The translations under genes and the position numbers were made by a program. A stretch of 59,433 nt of DNA, taken from positions 1-59,433 of the forward strand of contig NZ_BOMQ01000038.1 in the NCBI RefSeq assembly GCF_016862275.1, read 5' to 3'. How positions within the stretch are numbered: the first letter of the stretch is position 1; each line of letters starts with the position of its first letter. The notes beneath the pieces were generated by a model, which worked only from the letters and a program-made list of their open reading frames with translations, did not search any database and was not told the origin of the DNA. The DNA comes from Actinoplanes nipponensis (GTDB lineage: Bacteria; Actinomycetota; Actinomycetes; Mycobacteriales; Micromonosporaceae). Below are positions 25,101-33,105 of this stretch, piece by piece.

Positions 25101-26404
25101 AGCCGGCCGACCCGGACGGCAGCGGTCGCCGCCGTGCCACCGAAACCCGGCCGGCGCGCCTCCAGCTGACGGCGAGCGCGGAGCCGCCGCTCGATCCCGA
25201 GATCTGGCGCCGCGACGGCGAGGCCCCGACGCGCCCGATCGCCCCGAAGTCCCGGCCGCGCGCGGCCGACATGCCCGTGTCGGCGCAGCCCGCGTCGTGG
25301 CGTGAGGGTGATCAGCCCGACGGGTGGGAGCGCGACGAGAGCACGCCGATGTCGGCGCCGCCCGCCCAGCGCCGGCGGGCCGCGGTCGACCCGGACGAGG
25401 CGTACGACAGCGATCCGGACGAATTGGCGTCCCCGATGTCGGCGCCGCCGGATCACCGTCCCCGCGGCAGTGCGTCCGTGGCCGGGCCCGACTCGTGGCG
25501 GCGCGAGGGCGGTACGGCCGCCCGTCCGGTGTCGGGTACGGCGGCCGCGCCGGTGTCGTCCCAGCCGGGGGCCTGGCGGGCCGAGTCCCAGGCCGCCGCC
25601 CGCACCGACGCCTGGCGCAACCAGTTGCGCGCCGAGCAGGGCGAACCTCCGGTGGCCGACGACGCGGCGACCGAGATCCGCCCGCGGGTCGAGCCGGGCG
25701 CCTGGCGTGAGGCCGGGGCCGACGACACCGGCCGCGGCTCGGCGACCTACCGGGAGGGCAACACCGGGGACTGGCGGCGCGAGCTCAGCGCCGGCAGCGA
25801 GCTGGCCGACGGCGAGTCGCGGCGGATCAGCACCTCAGACTTCGTGCCGTTCCGGCCGCCGTCCAGGAACGGCGCGTCCGCGTCCGTGAAGGTGCCGGCG
25901 GCCAATTCGGCGGCCGAGGGCGCCACGGAGGTCATCGCGCGTACCGGCGCGCGCTGGCAGGATCCGCCGGACACCCAGTGGCCGCCGCGCGGGGTGATGA
26001 CCTCGTCCGCCGGCACCTACGAGCGGCGCCCGGTCAGCACGCTGCCGTCGCCGTCCGCCCGGCAGAACGACCTGCTCGAACCCGACGAGGAGCTCGAGGA
26101 GGACACCGGCGGTCCGCTCGCGGCCGTGGGTTACACGGTCGTCTGGTACGGCGTGCCGGTCGTCCTCTTCGTGCTCTACATGCTCGTGCTCAACGGTCCC
26201 CAGCAGGCGCATGCCCTCGACACCCTGGCCGGCGCCGCGCCGCAGTTCGGCCTGTCCCTGGTGCTGAGCATGCTGGTCGCGGTGGGCCTGCGCTGGGCGA
26301 GCGGTTCCTGGAAGGCGGCGAGCGTGGGCCTCGCCGCCGCGGTGATGGGCGGCGGGCTGGCGACCGTGCTGACCTCCGCCATCACCGGCCAATCCCTCAG
26401 CTGA
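22190..26404 (+). CDS. Giant Trp-repeat, largely disordered protein with C-terminal membrane anchor
   Basis: A 1404-residue protein of unrecognised function. Residues 1 to about 1300 are low complexity (Arg, Gly, Pro, Asp, Ser, Thr) with regularly spaced tryptophans. Repeat types include xDATPxWQxP (about residues 200-260) and eleven TDTGSWQRG-like units in residues about 540-690. An acidic run (DEDDEDDD) lies near 925. Three hydrophobic helices occupy about 1310-1395 (YTVVWYGVPVVLFVLYMLVL and two more). The bulk is probably cytoplasmic and tethered to the membrane. The GTG at 22190 has no good ribosome-binding site, and a later start such as GTG 22250 is possible. It diverges from dnaB and converges on rplI, separated by a hairpin. 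Confidence 0.75.
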   Translation: MSKLSSSDIADRTRARHAFLVDQREWDYGARLPRERSASDSWTPTKRPEDPDSSAIAEPGATVWGTGSPADTGSMQPIPEAVAWSLRADAWAQNPETPGESAGTVSRWSDVAATGRPAVPAEGVGWRTQTSEWRSTAESARWRQTTEWRSASGTHGWRQTTEAWQSGDAESVIPPQAEAPTRLPAISGTAWPTPADDQPGTTPSWQPPDAAPGRPPADATPAWQRPDATPGWQPPDATPSWQQPGETRHSQPGATPPWEPARGDERPAWQQFTSAGATPPWPPADAPPPRQPDARPSWDSRPSWQAFTETSRPAAEPSWREPGESRPTPPPSAPTSYAGSWSAPIDDGRHLVREDDRAAWRESAAGQARPADGPPVGRRRAPDAGSRTSGGTGWTVRSDADNWAGHTDTGSIPAFPDPATTDEPAWRRAATEPPATDGWRTSTTTNSWQSSPPVTDSWRSGDQSRTDQPRTDSWRTPPAADGWRSGDEARADGWRDTGSWRRDPEPGPPVDPWAQSAAETGVIPLPLQPRDSGAGGWSGRTDTGSWQQGTDTGSWQRDGTATGRRSRGDTGSWQRESENGSRADSGSWQRAVESGRTDTGSWQRETEVGGRSGRIEPSSWQRDQGNGRTDTGSWRQGPDAGRSDTGSWQRGSENGRTDTGSWQRGPDTGRTDTGSWQQGVEGGRGADTGSRRREIEPPASRSAAPPRGGEIERWSGPRPGPEPRTGAPGRGGEAFPARGQAFPAPGRGEAFPAPGYAGEAIPGRGGEADRGEEDFREPRRGRPPRALEPGPAPRRGQEAFREPASEAWRGAEPPRDFEAPRGPRRARREADLPRGPETRRGPESGQRSGGIPRGLEGQRGPARPEFDRGPDTPRDYADRGRRRERDTSWQQELASGAWHRDPESDVWLRDSDTGQWHRQEPEDEDDEDDDRGPRRGPRNDDRGNGGGRRAIESRDAVARRERDEPARVRSEPADPDGSGRRRATETRPARLQLTASAEPPLDPEIWRRDGEAPTRPIAPKSRPRAADMPVSAQPASWREGDQPDGWERDESTPMSAPPAQRRRAAVDPDEAYDSDPDELASPMSAPPDHRPRGSASVAGPDSWRREGGTAARPVSGTAAAPVSSQPGAWRAESQAAARTDAWRNQLRAEQGEPPVADDAATEIRPRVEPGAWREAGADDTGRGSATYREGNTGDWRRELSAGSELADGESRRISTSDFVPFRPPSRNGASASVKVPAANSAAEGATEVIARTGARWQDPPDTQWPPRGVMTSSAGTYERRPVSTLPSPSARQNDLLEPDEELEEDTGGPLAAVGYTVVWYGVPVVLFVLYMLVLNGPQQAHALDTLAGAAPQFGLSLVLSMLVAVGLRWASGSWKAASVGLAAAVMGGGLATVLTSAITGQSLS

Positions 26405-26451
26405 CGAGCAAATCACCGCCGGCCCCGCGGCCGCGGAGGCGGGAACGACAA

Positions 26452-26482
26452 AGCGCGCCGGACCCCGAAGGGCCGGCGCGCT
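26452..26482. terminator. Bidirectional hairpin terminator
   Basis: A perfect 10-bp stem (AGCGCGCCGG / CCGGCGCGCT) with an 11-base loop lies between the convergent Trp-repeat gene and rplI and can serve both. Confidence 0.75.
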
Positions 26483-26496
26483 CTGGGTGAGCCGTG

Positions 26497-26946
26497 TTAC
26501 TTGGCGGCGACGACGTTCACGGGGAACGACGCGGTCACCTCGGGGTGCAGCTTGACCTGGACCTGGTAGGCGCCCGTGGTCTTGATCGGCGACGCCAGCT
26601 CGAGGCGGCGCCGGTCCAGCGCGGGACCGCCGGCGGTCTTCACCGCGTCGACGATCTCGGCCGGGGTGATCGAGCCGAACAGGCGGCCGCCGGTGCCGGA
26701 GCGCGCCGTCAGCGTGACCTTCAGGCCCTCGAGCTGGCCCTTGACCTCGTTGGCCTGGCCCAGGTCGCGGATCTCGCGGGCGTCGCGCGCCCGCTTGATG
26801 ACCGTGACCTGCTTCTCGGCGCCCTTGCTCCACTGGATGGCGAAGCCCTGCGGCAGCAGGTAGTTGCGGCCGTAGCCGTTCTTGACCTCGATGATGTCGC
26901 CGGGGGTGCCGAGGCCCGACACCTCCTGCGTGAGGATGATCTTCAT
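26497..26946 (-). CDS. rplI: 50S ribosomal protein L9
   Basis: This 149-residue protein is full length for L9, which binds 23S rRNA with its N-terminal domain. It starts [19 protein letters not shown] and has the L9 signature [13 protein letters not shown] (about residues 28-40), the connecting charged helix, and a C-terminal domain containing GRLFGSIT. It is the last gene of the rpsF-ssb-rpsR-rplI operon, 14 bases after rpsR. Confidence 0.98.
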   Translation of the reverse strand: MKIILTQEVSGLGTPGDIIEVKNGYGRNYLLPQGFAIQWSKGAEKQVTVIKRARDAREIRDLGQANEVKGQLEGLKVTLTARSGTGGRLFGSITPAEIVDAVKTAGGPALDRRRLELASPIKTTGAYQVQVKLHPEVTASFPVNVVAAK

Positions 26947-26960
26947 ATCGGTGCCTCCCC

Positions 26961-27200
26961 TCAGCGCGCCGTGGCCGTGTACGGCAGGAGCGCCATCTCG
27001 CGGGCGTTCTTGACCGCGCGGGCGATCTGCCGCTGCTGCTGCGAGGTCACGCCGGTGACCCGCCGAGCGCGGATCTTGCCGCGGTCGGAGATGAACTTGC
27101 GCAGCAGCGCGGTGTCCTTGTAGTCGATGTAGGTGATCCCGTCCTTGTCGAGCGGGTTCACCTTCTTCTTCGGCTTGCGAAGTGCCGCAGCCTTAGCCAT
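26961..27200 (-). CDS. rpsR: 30S ribosomal protein S18
   Basis: S18 (79 residues) joins S6 on the 30S platform. The family core [22 protein letters not shown] and [21 protein letters not shown] is complete. The N terminus has no cysteines, so this is a zinc-free (C-minus) form; actinobacteria often keep both a C-plus and a C-minus paralogue, and the partner is not in this window. It lies 35 bases after ssb and 14 before rplI. Confidence 0.97.
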   Translation of the reverse strand: MAKAAALRKPKKKVNPLDKDGITYIDYKDTALLRKFISDRGKIRARRVTGVTSQQQRQIARAVKNAREMALLPYTATAR

Positions 27201-27235
27201 AGCTCTTGACTCCTGAAATCATGACCCGTACGGGC

Positions 27236-27796
27236 TTAGAAAGGTGGCTCGTCGTCGAACGAGGAGTTGCTGCCGCCACCGCCGCCGGCGGGACGGGAGC
27301 TGGAAGCCGGGGCCGCCGTGGCCCAGGGGTCGTCGAAGTTGTTGCCGCCTCCGCCGCCGCTGGACTGCCGGTTGCCACCACCAGCGCCGCCGCCGGAGGC
27401 GCCGAAGCCGCCCCCACCGCCGCCGCCGGACCGGGACATCTTCTGCACCTTCGCCGTGGCGTAGCGCAGAGACGGGCCGATCTCGTCGACCTCGAGCTCA
27501 TAGACGGTGCGCTTCTCGCCCTCGCGGGTCTCGTACGACCGCTGGCGCAGCCGGCCCTGCACGATCACCCGAGCGCCACGCTGCAGCGACTCGGCGACGT
27601 GCTCGGCGGCGTCACGCCAGACGTTGCACGCGAGGAAGAGTGGCTCGCCGTCTTTCCATTCGCCCGACTGCCGGTCCATCGTCCGCGGCGTCGAAGCGAT
27701 GCGGAACTTGGCGACTGCCGCCCCCGAGGGGGTGAAGCGCAGCTCAGGGTCGTCGGTCAAGTTGCCGACGACCGTGATGGTGGTTTCTCCTGCCAT
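27236..27796 (-). CDS. ssb: Single-stranded DNA-binding protein
   Basis: SSB coats single-stranded DNA during replication and repair. The 186-residue protein has an OB fold in residues 1-115 ([56 protein letters not shown]). A Gly-rich linker follows, and the acidic tip SFDDEPPF recruits partner proteins. It sits between rpsF and rpsR, the classic ribosomal operon position. The Gly/Ser linker encodes a run of seven glycines. Confidence 0.97.
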   Translation of the reverse strand: MAGETTITVVGNLTDDPELRFTPSGAAVAKFRIASTPRTMDRQSGEWKDGEPLFLACNVWRDAAEHVAESLQRGARVIVQGRLRQRSYETREGEKRTVYELEVDEIGPSLRYATAKVQKMSRSGGGGGGGFGASGGGAGGGNRQSSGGGGGNNFDDPWATAAPASSSRPAGGGGGSNSSFDDEPPF

Positions 27797-27863
27797 GATC
27801 TTCTCCTCGCCGCTTCATGCGTTCTGCAAGGAGGCTCCCAGAGCCCCCTGACAAAAACGAACG

Positions 27864-28154
27864 TCAGCGGGTCTCGGGCCGGATGACCTTGGTACGCAGG
27901 ATCGACTCGTTCAGGCGGAGCTGACGGTCCAGCTCAGCCACGGCCTCCGGCGTCGCCTGCAGGTCGACGACAGCGTAGATGCCCTCGGCCTTCTTGTTGA
28001 TCTCGAACGAGAGCCGGCGACGGCCCCACACGTCGAGCTTCTCCACCGAGCCGCCCGCGGTGCGGATCACGTTCAGGTACGTGTCGAGCGACGGTGCAAC
28101 GGTGCGCTCCTCGAGACTGGGGTCGAGGATCACCATGAGTTCGTAATGACGCAA
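27864..28154 (-). CDS. rpsF: 30S ribosomal protein S6, TTG start
   Basis: S6 (96 residues) pairs with S18 on the 30S subunit. The start is assigned to TTG at 28154, because it gives the canonical N terminus (M)[18 protein letters not shown] and lies seven bases after a strong AGGAGGTGA ribosome-binding site. The codon before it is GTC, and no ATG or GTG gives the family N terminus. Further motifs are [17 protein letters not shown] and the C-terminal [14 protein letters not shown]. It is the first gene of the operon, preceded by a leader with two CCGTGG/CCACGG hairpins that may mediate control. Confidence 0.95.
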   Translation of the reverse strand: MRHYELMVILDPSLEERTVAPSLDTYLNVIRTAGGSVEKLDVWGRRRLSFEINKKAEGIYAVVDLQATPEAVAELDRQLRLNESILRTKVIRPETR

Positions 28155-28250
28155 GACGTTCTCACCTCCTGTGGGCTGAACGGCCACGGTCTCTCCGTGG
28201 CAGGAGGTCTTGTGTCGCCCGCAACAGAAAACCGTGGGCGGCGCCCACGG
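28155..28250 (-). promoter_or_regulatory. rpsF 5' leader with two hairpins
   Basis: On the minus strand the leader holds a perfect 8-bp stem (28232-28250, CCGTGGGC / GCCCACGG, 3-base loop) followed by TTTT, and then a perfect 7-bp stem (28183-28201, GCCACGG / CCGTGGC, 5-base loop) just before the ribosome-binding site. Both share the CCGTGG/CCACGG core, so they could pair alternatively. This resembles an attenuator or S6:S18 autoregulatory leader; no match to a known motif was established. Confidence 0.45.
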
Positions 28251-28297
28251 CTGACCCATTGCGAACCGAGCCAGCATACCCGCGCGGAGCCGGGTAC

Positions 28298-28330
28298 CCA
28301 AAAAGGGCCCCGTCCACGGACGGAGCCCTT
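28298..28330 (-). terminator. Intrinsic terminator before the rpsF operon
   Basis: On the minus strand a 13-bp stem (AAGGGCTCCGTCC / GGACGGGGCCCTT, one mismatch) is followed directly by TTTTT. It ends transcription of the upstream anchored-protein gene. Confidence 0.8.
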
Positions 28331-28443
28331 CGAGGTGGAAGCCGCGGGGCGCCCGGTCCGCATTCGCTGGGTGGGACCTGGGGAGGAACGACCACACCGA
28401 TGAGGTTGGAACGGCCGCCCCGCGGAGCTTTCTGGGAGGTAGT

Positions 28444-29445
28444 CTACGCCACGCTTGCCCGAGATGCACGTTCCGACACAAATGCCCGAATGATGGCCAA
28501 AGCAACGCCCAGCACGCTCACCATCGCGATCACCGCGAGCAACCCGATCGGCTGCGACTCGGGCAGCGGCCGCAGCGCCGCGACCGGCTCCGCCGCGACC
28601 GTGCCCGGGGCCGGATCAGCCGGGAGGGCCGGGGCGGCCACCGGCGGCGACGAGGGCAGATCAAGGGCGGGTACGCCGGGAGACAGCGTCTTGTCGTCAC
28701 CGGGTGGCATGCCCGAGAACGCCGGGACGGGCGCTCCCGCCGTAGCCCTGACCGGTCCGGTCCGGAGCCGTGGCACCGCACCGCCCTGCGGCATGGCCTG
28801 GGCCGCCGTGGCCACGGAGTGGGCTGCGCCCCGGTTGGTGTGCGCCTTCCCCGGCCGGGCCTTGGTGGGCCGCCCGGCCGCCGTGGCCGGCGGGCGCTGC
28901 GGCCGCGTCGGCGGCGCGACGGAGTCGGGCAGCGCGGAGCCGCTGTCCGCCGGCGCGTCCGGAGTGCCCGGCCCGCTGGTCGCCACCGGCGGCGCGGCCG
29001 GGTTCGACGCGGTGTCGACCGGGACGGGGATCGGATCGGGCTGTTCGGTCGGCGCCGGGGAGGTCGTGACCAGCACCGGCGTCGTCTGATCGGTGACCGC
29101 GCAGCTGGGATCGAGGGTCACCGCCGTCGTGCCGCGCCGGAAGACCACCTCGGTCGAGCCGTCGTTGGCGATCGCGCCCCTGGACTCGCCGTTCAGCAGC
29201 AGCCGGGCGCCCCGCCCGGTGCGGTTGACCAGCCGCACCCGGCCTTCCGTGGGCACGGTCAGGGTTTCGACGGACGGGGTGGACCCGCAGGAGAGGCCCA
29301 GCACCCCGCCGCCCGCGAAGACCACCTGGCGGCCGCCGCCCTCGACCTGCTCGGCGTTGGCCGTGCCGGTCGTGAGCAGCGCGGCGCCGAGCAGAAGCCC
29401 ACCCAGCACCGTCGCCGTCACACGGTTTCGGACTTGCCGCGACAT
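28444..29445 (-). CDS. Secreted, membrane-anchored Pro-rich protein
   Basis: A 333-residue protein with a signal peptide ([20 protein letters not shown]..., cleavage likely after TANA, about residue 31). A beta-rich domain follows with two cysteines that could form a disulfide ([17 protein letters not shown] to [10 protein letters not shown]). Next comes a long Pro/Ala/Thr linker, then a C-terminal hydrophobic helix ([20 protein letters not shown]) with a basic tail. It should sit outside the membrane, held by the C-terminal helix. No LPXTG motif is seen and the family was not recognised. The ATG at 29445 has GGGAG upstream. An intrinsic terminator follows. Confidence 0.75.
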   Translation of the reverse strand: MSRQVRNRVTATVLGGLLLGAALLTTGTANAEQVEGGGRQVVFAGGGVLGLSCGSTPSVETLTVPTEGRVRLVNRTGRGARLLLNGESRGAIANDGSTEVVFRRGTTAVTLDPSCAVTDQTTPVLVTTSPAPTEQPDPIPVPVDTASNPAAPPVATSGPGTPDAPADSGSALPDSVAPPTRPQRPPATAAGRPTKARPGKAHTNRGAAHSVATAAQAMPQGGAVPRLRTGPVRATAGAPVPAFSGMPPGDDKTLSPGVPALDLPSSPPVAAPALPADPAPGTVAAEPVAALRPLPESQPIGLLAVIAMVSVLGVALAIIRAFVSERASRASVA

Positions 29446-29593
29446 GCGCTCTCCCAGCTCACACCGGTTCGCACCGGTACGTAGGTATGTGTGATCCGCT
29501 CGATTAACGAAGCGCCGACGAGCCCGGTGACGCGCAACGTCGCCACATGACGACGGGCGGTGATCGTCGTACCCGCGTCGTAGGCTCGGACCC

Positions 29594-30370
29594 ATGCGCA
29601 TCGGAGCCCATGTCGATCCCGCCGAACCCCTCGACGCGGCCGCCGCCCGCGGCGCCGACGCCGTCCAGTTCTTCCTGGCCGATCCCCAGGGCTGGAAGTC
29701 CCCGGCGGAGCGTCCGGACGCGGCCGCCCTCAAGGCGTCCGACGTGGACGTCTACATCCACGCCCCCTACGTGATCAATGTGGCCACATTGAACAACCGC
29801 ATCCGCATCCCGAGCCGCAAGCTGCTGCTCACCCACGCCCGCGCGGCGGCCGCAGTGGGCGCGCGCGGCCTGATCGTGCACGGCGGGCACGTCAACGCCG
29901 GCGACGACATCGCGGTCGGATTCGACAATTGGCGCAAAACCTTCGCGTACGCGGAGAAGGAGGGCGGCCTGCCGCTGCCGATCCTGATCGAGAACACCGC
30001 GGGCGGCGACCACGCCATGGCCCGCCGCTTCGACAACCTGGCCCGCCTGTGGGACGCGGTGGGCGAGTTCGGGGCCGGTTTCTGCCTGGACACGTGCCAC
30101 GCGCACGCCGGCGGCGAGGAGCTGCTCGACATCGTCGACCGGGTCAAGGCGATCACCGGCCGCATCGACCTGATCCACGCCAACGACTCGAAGGACGGCT
30201 TCGACTCGGGCCGTGACCGGCACGACAACCTCGGTAATGGCAAGATCGATCCGGACCTGGTGGTGGCGGCGATCCGCGCCGCCGGCGCACCGGCGATCGT
30301 CGAGACGCCCGGAGGCGTCGAGGGCCAGTCCGCCGACATCGCGCTGCTGCGCGAGCGGGCATCCGGCTGA
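29594..30370 (+). CDS. Endonuclease IV family (AP endonuclease / xylose isomerase-like TIM barrel)
   Basis: A 258-residue TIM-barrel protein with the metal-ligand pattern of endonuclease [66 protein letters not shown] and VETPGG. Endonuclease IV cleaves DNA at abasic sites using three zinc ions, and all expected His, Glu and Asp positions appear present. The protein is somewhat shorter than E. coli Nfo. It starts with ATG 13 bases after the GTCGTAGGCTC segment and runs alone on the plus strand, diverging from the anchored-protein gene. Confidence 0.87.
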   Translation: MRIGAHVDPAEPLDAAAARGADAVQFFLADPQGWKSPAERPDAAALKASDVDVYIHAPYVINVATLNNRIRIPSRKLLLTHARAAAAVGARGLIVHGGHVNAGDDIAVGFDNWRKTFAYAEKEGGLPLPILIENTAGGDHAMARRFDNLARLWDAVGEFGAGFCLDTCHAHAGGEELLDIVDRVKAITGRIDLIHANDSKDGFDSGRDRHDNLGNGKIDPDLVVAAIRAAGAPAIVETPGGVEGQSADIALLRERASG

Positions 30371-30381
30371 GGCGGACGTCC

Positions 30382-30415
30382 GGCTGAGGCAGGGGTACGG
30401 CTGAGGCAGGGGTAC
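30382..30415. repeat. 17-bp direct repeat, two copies
   Basis: GGCTGAGGCAGGGGTAC occurs twice in tandem between the endonuclease IV gene and the next gene. A partial third copy (GGCTGAGGCGG) precedes it at the stop codon. Confidence 0.8.
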
Positions 30416-30426
30416 GAGGGAGCAGC

Positions 30427-33090
30427 ATGACGACCGAGCAGCCGCCGCCGGCCGGCGCCGACTCCACCGCGGCCGCGCCCGCACCGGGGACGGCAGCCGA
30501 CCCGGGTTCGGGCCGCACCGTCGCCTCCAACCTCCCGGCCGCCCCGGACAACCCAGCCGCCACGAACAACCCCGCCACCACGAACAACCCCGCCGCCGAC
30601 GGACCCCCGGGTGCCGTGGGCGGCCGTCCACCCAAGCCGGTGCGCCGATGGGCCGGCCTGCGACGCGGACGGGCCACCAAGACCGACCCCGGCGCGCCCG
30701 GCGCCCTCCGCCCGGCGGTCCCACCGGGCGCGGACCCGTCGCCACCGCCCGACCGGTCCACGAAGGACTCCCCGACCAGTTCCCCGCGCCTTCCGGGCGC
30801 AGCCGCTCCCGGCTCGACGGCGGACGCCGAAGCCGCCTTCCCGACCAACGGCTCAACAGCCGACCCACCCACCGCCCACGGTCGGGGAAAAACCCCGGTC
30901 CCACCGACCGACCCCGGCCGAGGGACAACCCCGGTCCCACCAACCGACCCCGGCCGAGGGAAGACCTCGACCCCACCACCCGGCCCAGGCCAAGGAACAA
31001 CCCCGGCGGCCGCGGCCGCCCCCGCTCAGCCGGCCGCGACATCCCCAACCGCCCCGGCCCAAGGTCCGACCACCGCGACATCGACCACGGCCACCACCCC
31101 GGAACAAACCCCGACCGCAGCAGCGTCAACCGCCCCGGGCGAGACCCCAGCCGCCGGCCCCACGACCAAGACCGCGCCCACCGCCTCCCCCAAAGGCGAC
31201 GGCAACGGCAACGGCGACGGCAAAGACGCTCCGAAGGCCGACCAGGAAGCACCCCCCGCCGGCAAGCCCACCCGCCGCCGCAAACCCAAGCTCCCGTCGA
31301 CCCGGCCACCCGGCGCCCCGCCCGACCCGTGGACCGCCTTCGCCGAGACCTCCGACCGGGCCCCCGGCCGCATCCGCCGGGCCGCCCGCGCCGCCGGGCG
31401 CGCCCTCATCCACGAGTACGCCCTGGTCACCTACGGCTCCCTGCTGCTCGCCGTCCTGCTGACCTGGCCCGCCCTGCGCTACCCGATGCACACGTTCCCG
31501 CAGGACATCTGGGATCCGTCCCGGCAGGCGTGGCAGATCTCCTGGGCCGGACACATCCTGATCACCGACCCCGCCCGGCTCTGGCAGTCGAACGCCTTCT
31601 TCCCGGAGCCGTACAGCTTCGCGTTCGGTGACAGCCTGCTCGGCTATGCGCCCGCCGGCATGCTCGGCAGCGGCCCGCTCGCCGCCGTCCTGCGCTACAA
31701 CATCCTCTTCGTGCTCGCCCACGCCCTGCTCGCCATCGGCGGCTACGCCCTGATCCGCCAGCTGGGCGCCGGGCGCACCGGCGCGCTGGTCGGTGCGGTC
31801 GCGTTCGCGTACGCGCCGTGGCGGCTGGCCCAGGAGGGGCACCTCGACATCATCTCCGCCGGCGGCATCCCGCTCGCCCTGGCCATGCTCGCCCGCGGCC
31901 ACGGCTGGTCCATGCGGTACGGCTTCCGCCCCGGCCGCCGCCACGCCGGCTGGGCCGCCGTGGGCTGGCTCGTCGCCACCTGGCAGCTCAGCCTCGGTTT
32001 CTCGCTCGGCCTGCCGTTCGCCTACGTGCTCGGCGCGCTGAGCGTGATCGTCGGCCTGGCGGTGCTGGTGCGCCGGTTGCGCCGCCGGTCGACGGGGCCC
32101 GTGCTCGGTTGGCGGCTGCTGGTCACCGATCTGCTGGGCGGGCTGATCTTCGCCGGGGTCGGGTCGCTGATCGCGCTGCCGTACCTGCGGGTGCCGGACA
32201 CCGCGCCCGCCGGCACCGAGATCGGGTTCTTCTCGGCCCCGCTGCGGGGCCTGCTGATCGGCCCGGCCGAGTCGCGGATCTGGGGCGCTCCGCACGCCGT
32301 GCCGCGGCAGTCGCTGAGCTGGCCCGCCGAGATGGCCCTGCTGCCCGGCTTCGTGCTGTACGCCCTCGCGCTGGTCGGCCTGGTGTTCTCGGTCTGGCGG
32401 ATGTGGCACCGGCTGCTGCTGCTGGTCGCCGTCGTGGTCAGCGTGATCCTCACCCTCGGCACCACGTTCTTCACCGGCCGCTGGACCTACCTGCCGCTCT
32501 TCGGCCACCTGCCCTCGTCCTTCGGGGTGCGGATCCCCGGCCGGCTGATGCTGTGGGTGACGTTGCTGCTGGCCGTCCTGGCCGCCGGCGCGGTGGCCGA
32601 GTTCGTCCGCCGGGCCGAGCATCTGGCCGCGCACCGGATGCCGCCGTGGCCCGGCCCGTGGCTGCGCCTGGCCACGCTCGTGCCGCTGCTGCTGGTGCTG
32701 GTCGAGACCTGGAGCGCGACCGCCCACCCGGTCGTGCCGGCGCAGCCGGCCGCGATGCGGACCCTGACCGGCCCGATGCTGGTGCTGCCGAGCACCGCGC
32801 TCACCGACCAGACCGTCATGCTCTGGTCCACGTCCCGGTTCCAGGACCTGGCCAACGGCAGCGGCGGGTTCGCCCCGCAGCGTCAGTCGGAGATGCGCCG
32901 GGCGGTGGCGTCGTTCCCGGACGTGGCGAGCATCGAGTACCTGCGCCAGCGCCGGGTCGGCACGGTCCTGCTGCTGCGGGCCCAGGTGGTCGGCACGCCG
33001 TGGGAGCGCTCGGGCGACGTGCCGGTGGAGACGCTGGGCATCCGCCGCGAGGACCTCGACGACAATTCCGTGGTCTTCTACCTGAACTGA
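30427..33090 (+). CDS. Membrane glycosyltransferase-like protein with long Pro/Thr-rich N-terminal tail
   Basis: An 887-residue protein. Residues 1 to about 315 are disordered (Pro, Thr, Ala; PTDPGRG and NNPA repeats). About eleven hydrophobic helices follow, from EYALVTYGSLLLAVLLTWPAL to WLRLATLVPLLLVLVETWS, and then a soluble C-terminal domain with QRQSEMRRAVASFPDVASIEYL. The first outer loop (PQDIWDPSRQAW...NAFFPEPYSFAFGD) resembles the acidic catalytic loop of polyprenyl-phosphate sugar transferases, but the family is not certain. The ATG at 30427 has GAGGGAG upstream. It converges with another membrane glycosyltransferase 15 bases downstream. Confidence 0.7.
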   Translation: MTTEQPPPAGADSTAAAPAPGTAADPGSGRTVASNLPAAPDNPAATNNPATTNNPAADGPPGAVGGRPPKPVRRWAGLRRGRATKTDPGAPGALRPAVPPGADPSPPPDRSTKDSPTSSPRLPGAAAPGSTADAEAAFPTNGSTADPPTAHGRGKTPVPPTDPGRGTTPVPPTDPGRGKTSTPPPGPGQGTTPAAAAAPAQPAATSPTAPAQGPTTATSTTATTPEQTPTAAASTAPGETPAAGPTTKTAPTASPKGDGNGNGDGKDAPKADQEAPPAGKPTRRRKPKLPSTRPPGAPPDPWTAFAETSDRAPGRIRRAARAAGRALIHEYALVTYGSLLLAVLLTWPALRYPMHTFPQDIWDPSRQAWQISWAGHILITDPARLWQSNAFFPEPYSFAFGDSLLGYAPAGMLGSGPLAAVLRYNILFVLAHALLAIGGYALIRQLGAGRTGALVGAVAFAYAPWRLAQEGHLDIISAGGIPLALAMLARGHGWSMRYGFRPGRRHAGWAAVGWLVATWQLSLGFSLGLPFAYVLGALSVIVGLAVLVRRLRRRSTGPVLGWRLLVTDLLGGLIFAGVGSLIALPYLRVPDTAPAGTEIGFFSAPLRGLLIGPAESRIWGAPHAVPRQSLSWPAEMALLPGFVLYALALVGLVFSVWRMWHRLLLLVAVVVSVILTLGTTFFTGRWTYLPLFGHLPSSFGVRIPGRLMLWVTLLLAVLAAGAVAEFVRRAEHLAAHRMPPWPGPWLRLATLVPLLLVLVETWSATAHPVVPAQPAAMRTLTGPMLVLPSTALTDQTVMLWSTSRFQDLANGSGGFAPQRQSEMRRAVASFPDVASIEYLRQRRVGTVLLLRAQVVGTPWERSGDVPVETLGIRREDLDDNSVVFYLN

Positions 33091-33105
33091 TCCCGGGCGG
33101 GGCGC

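Noticed and set aside
22907..25456. Long minus-strand ORF (849 codons) opposite the Trp-repeat gene
   Set aside because: It is an antisense shadow of repetitive GC-rich coding sequence; the plus strand has the membrane anchor and consistent codon bias.
29446..29733. N-terminal extension of the anchored-protein gene
   Set aside because: The signal peptide and ribosome-binding site place the start at 29445; the upstream part lies over the divergent promoter and nuclease gene.
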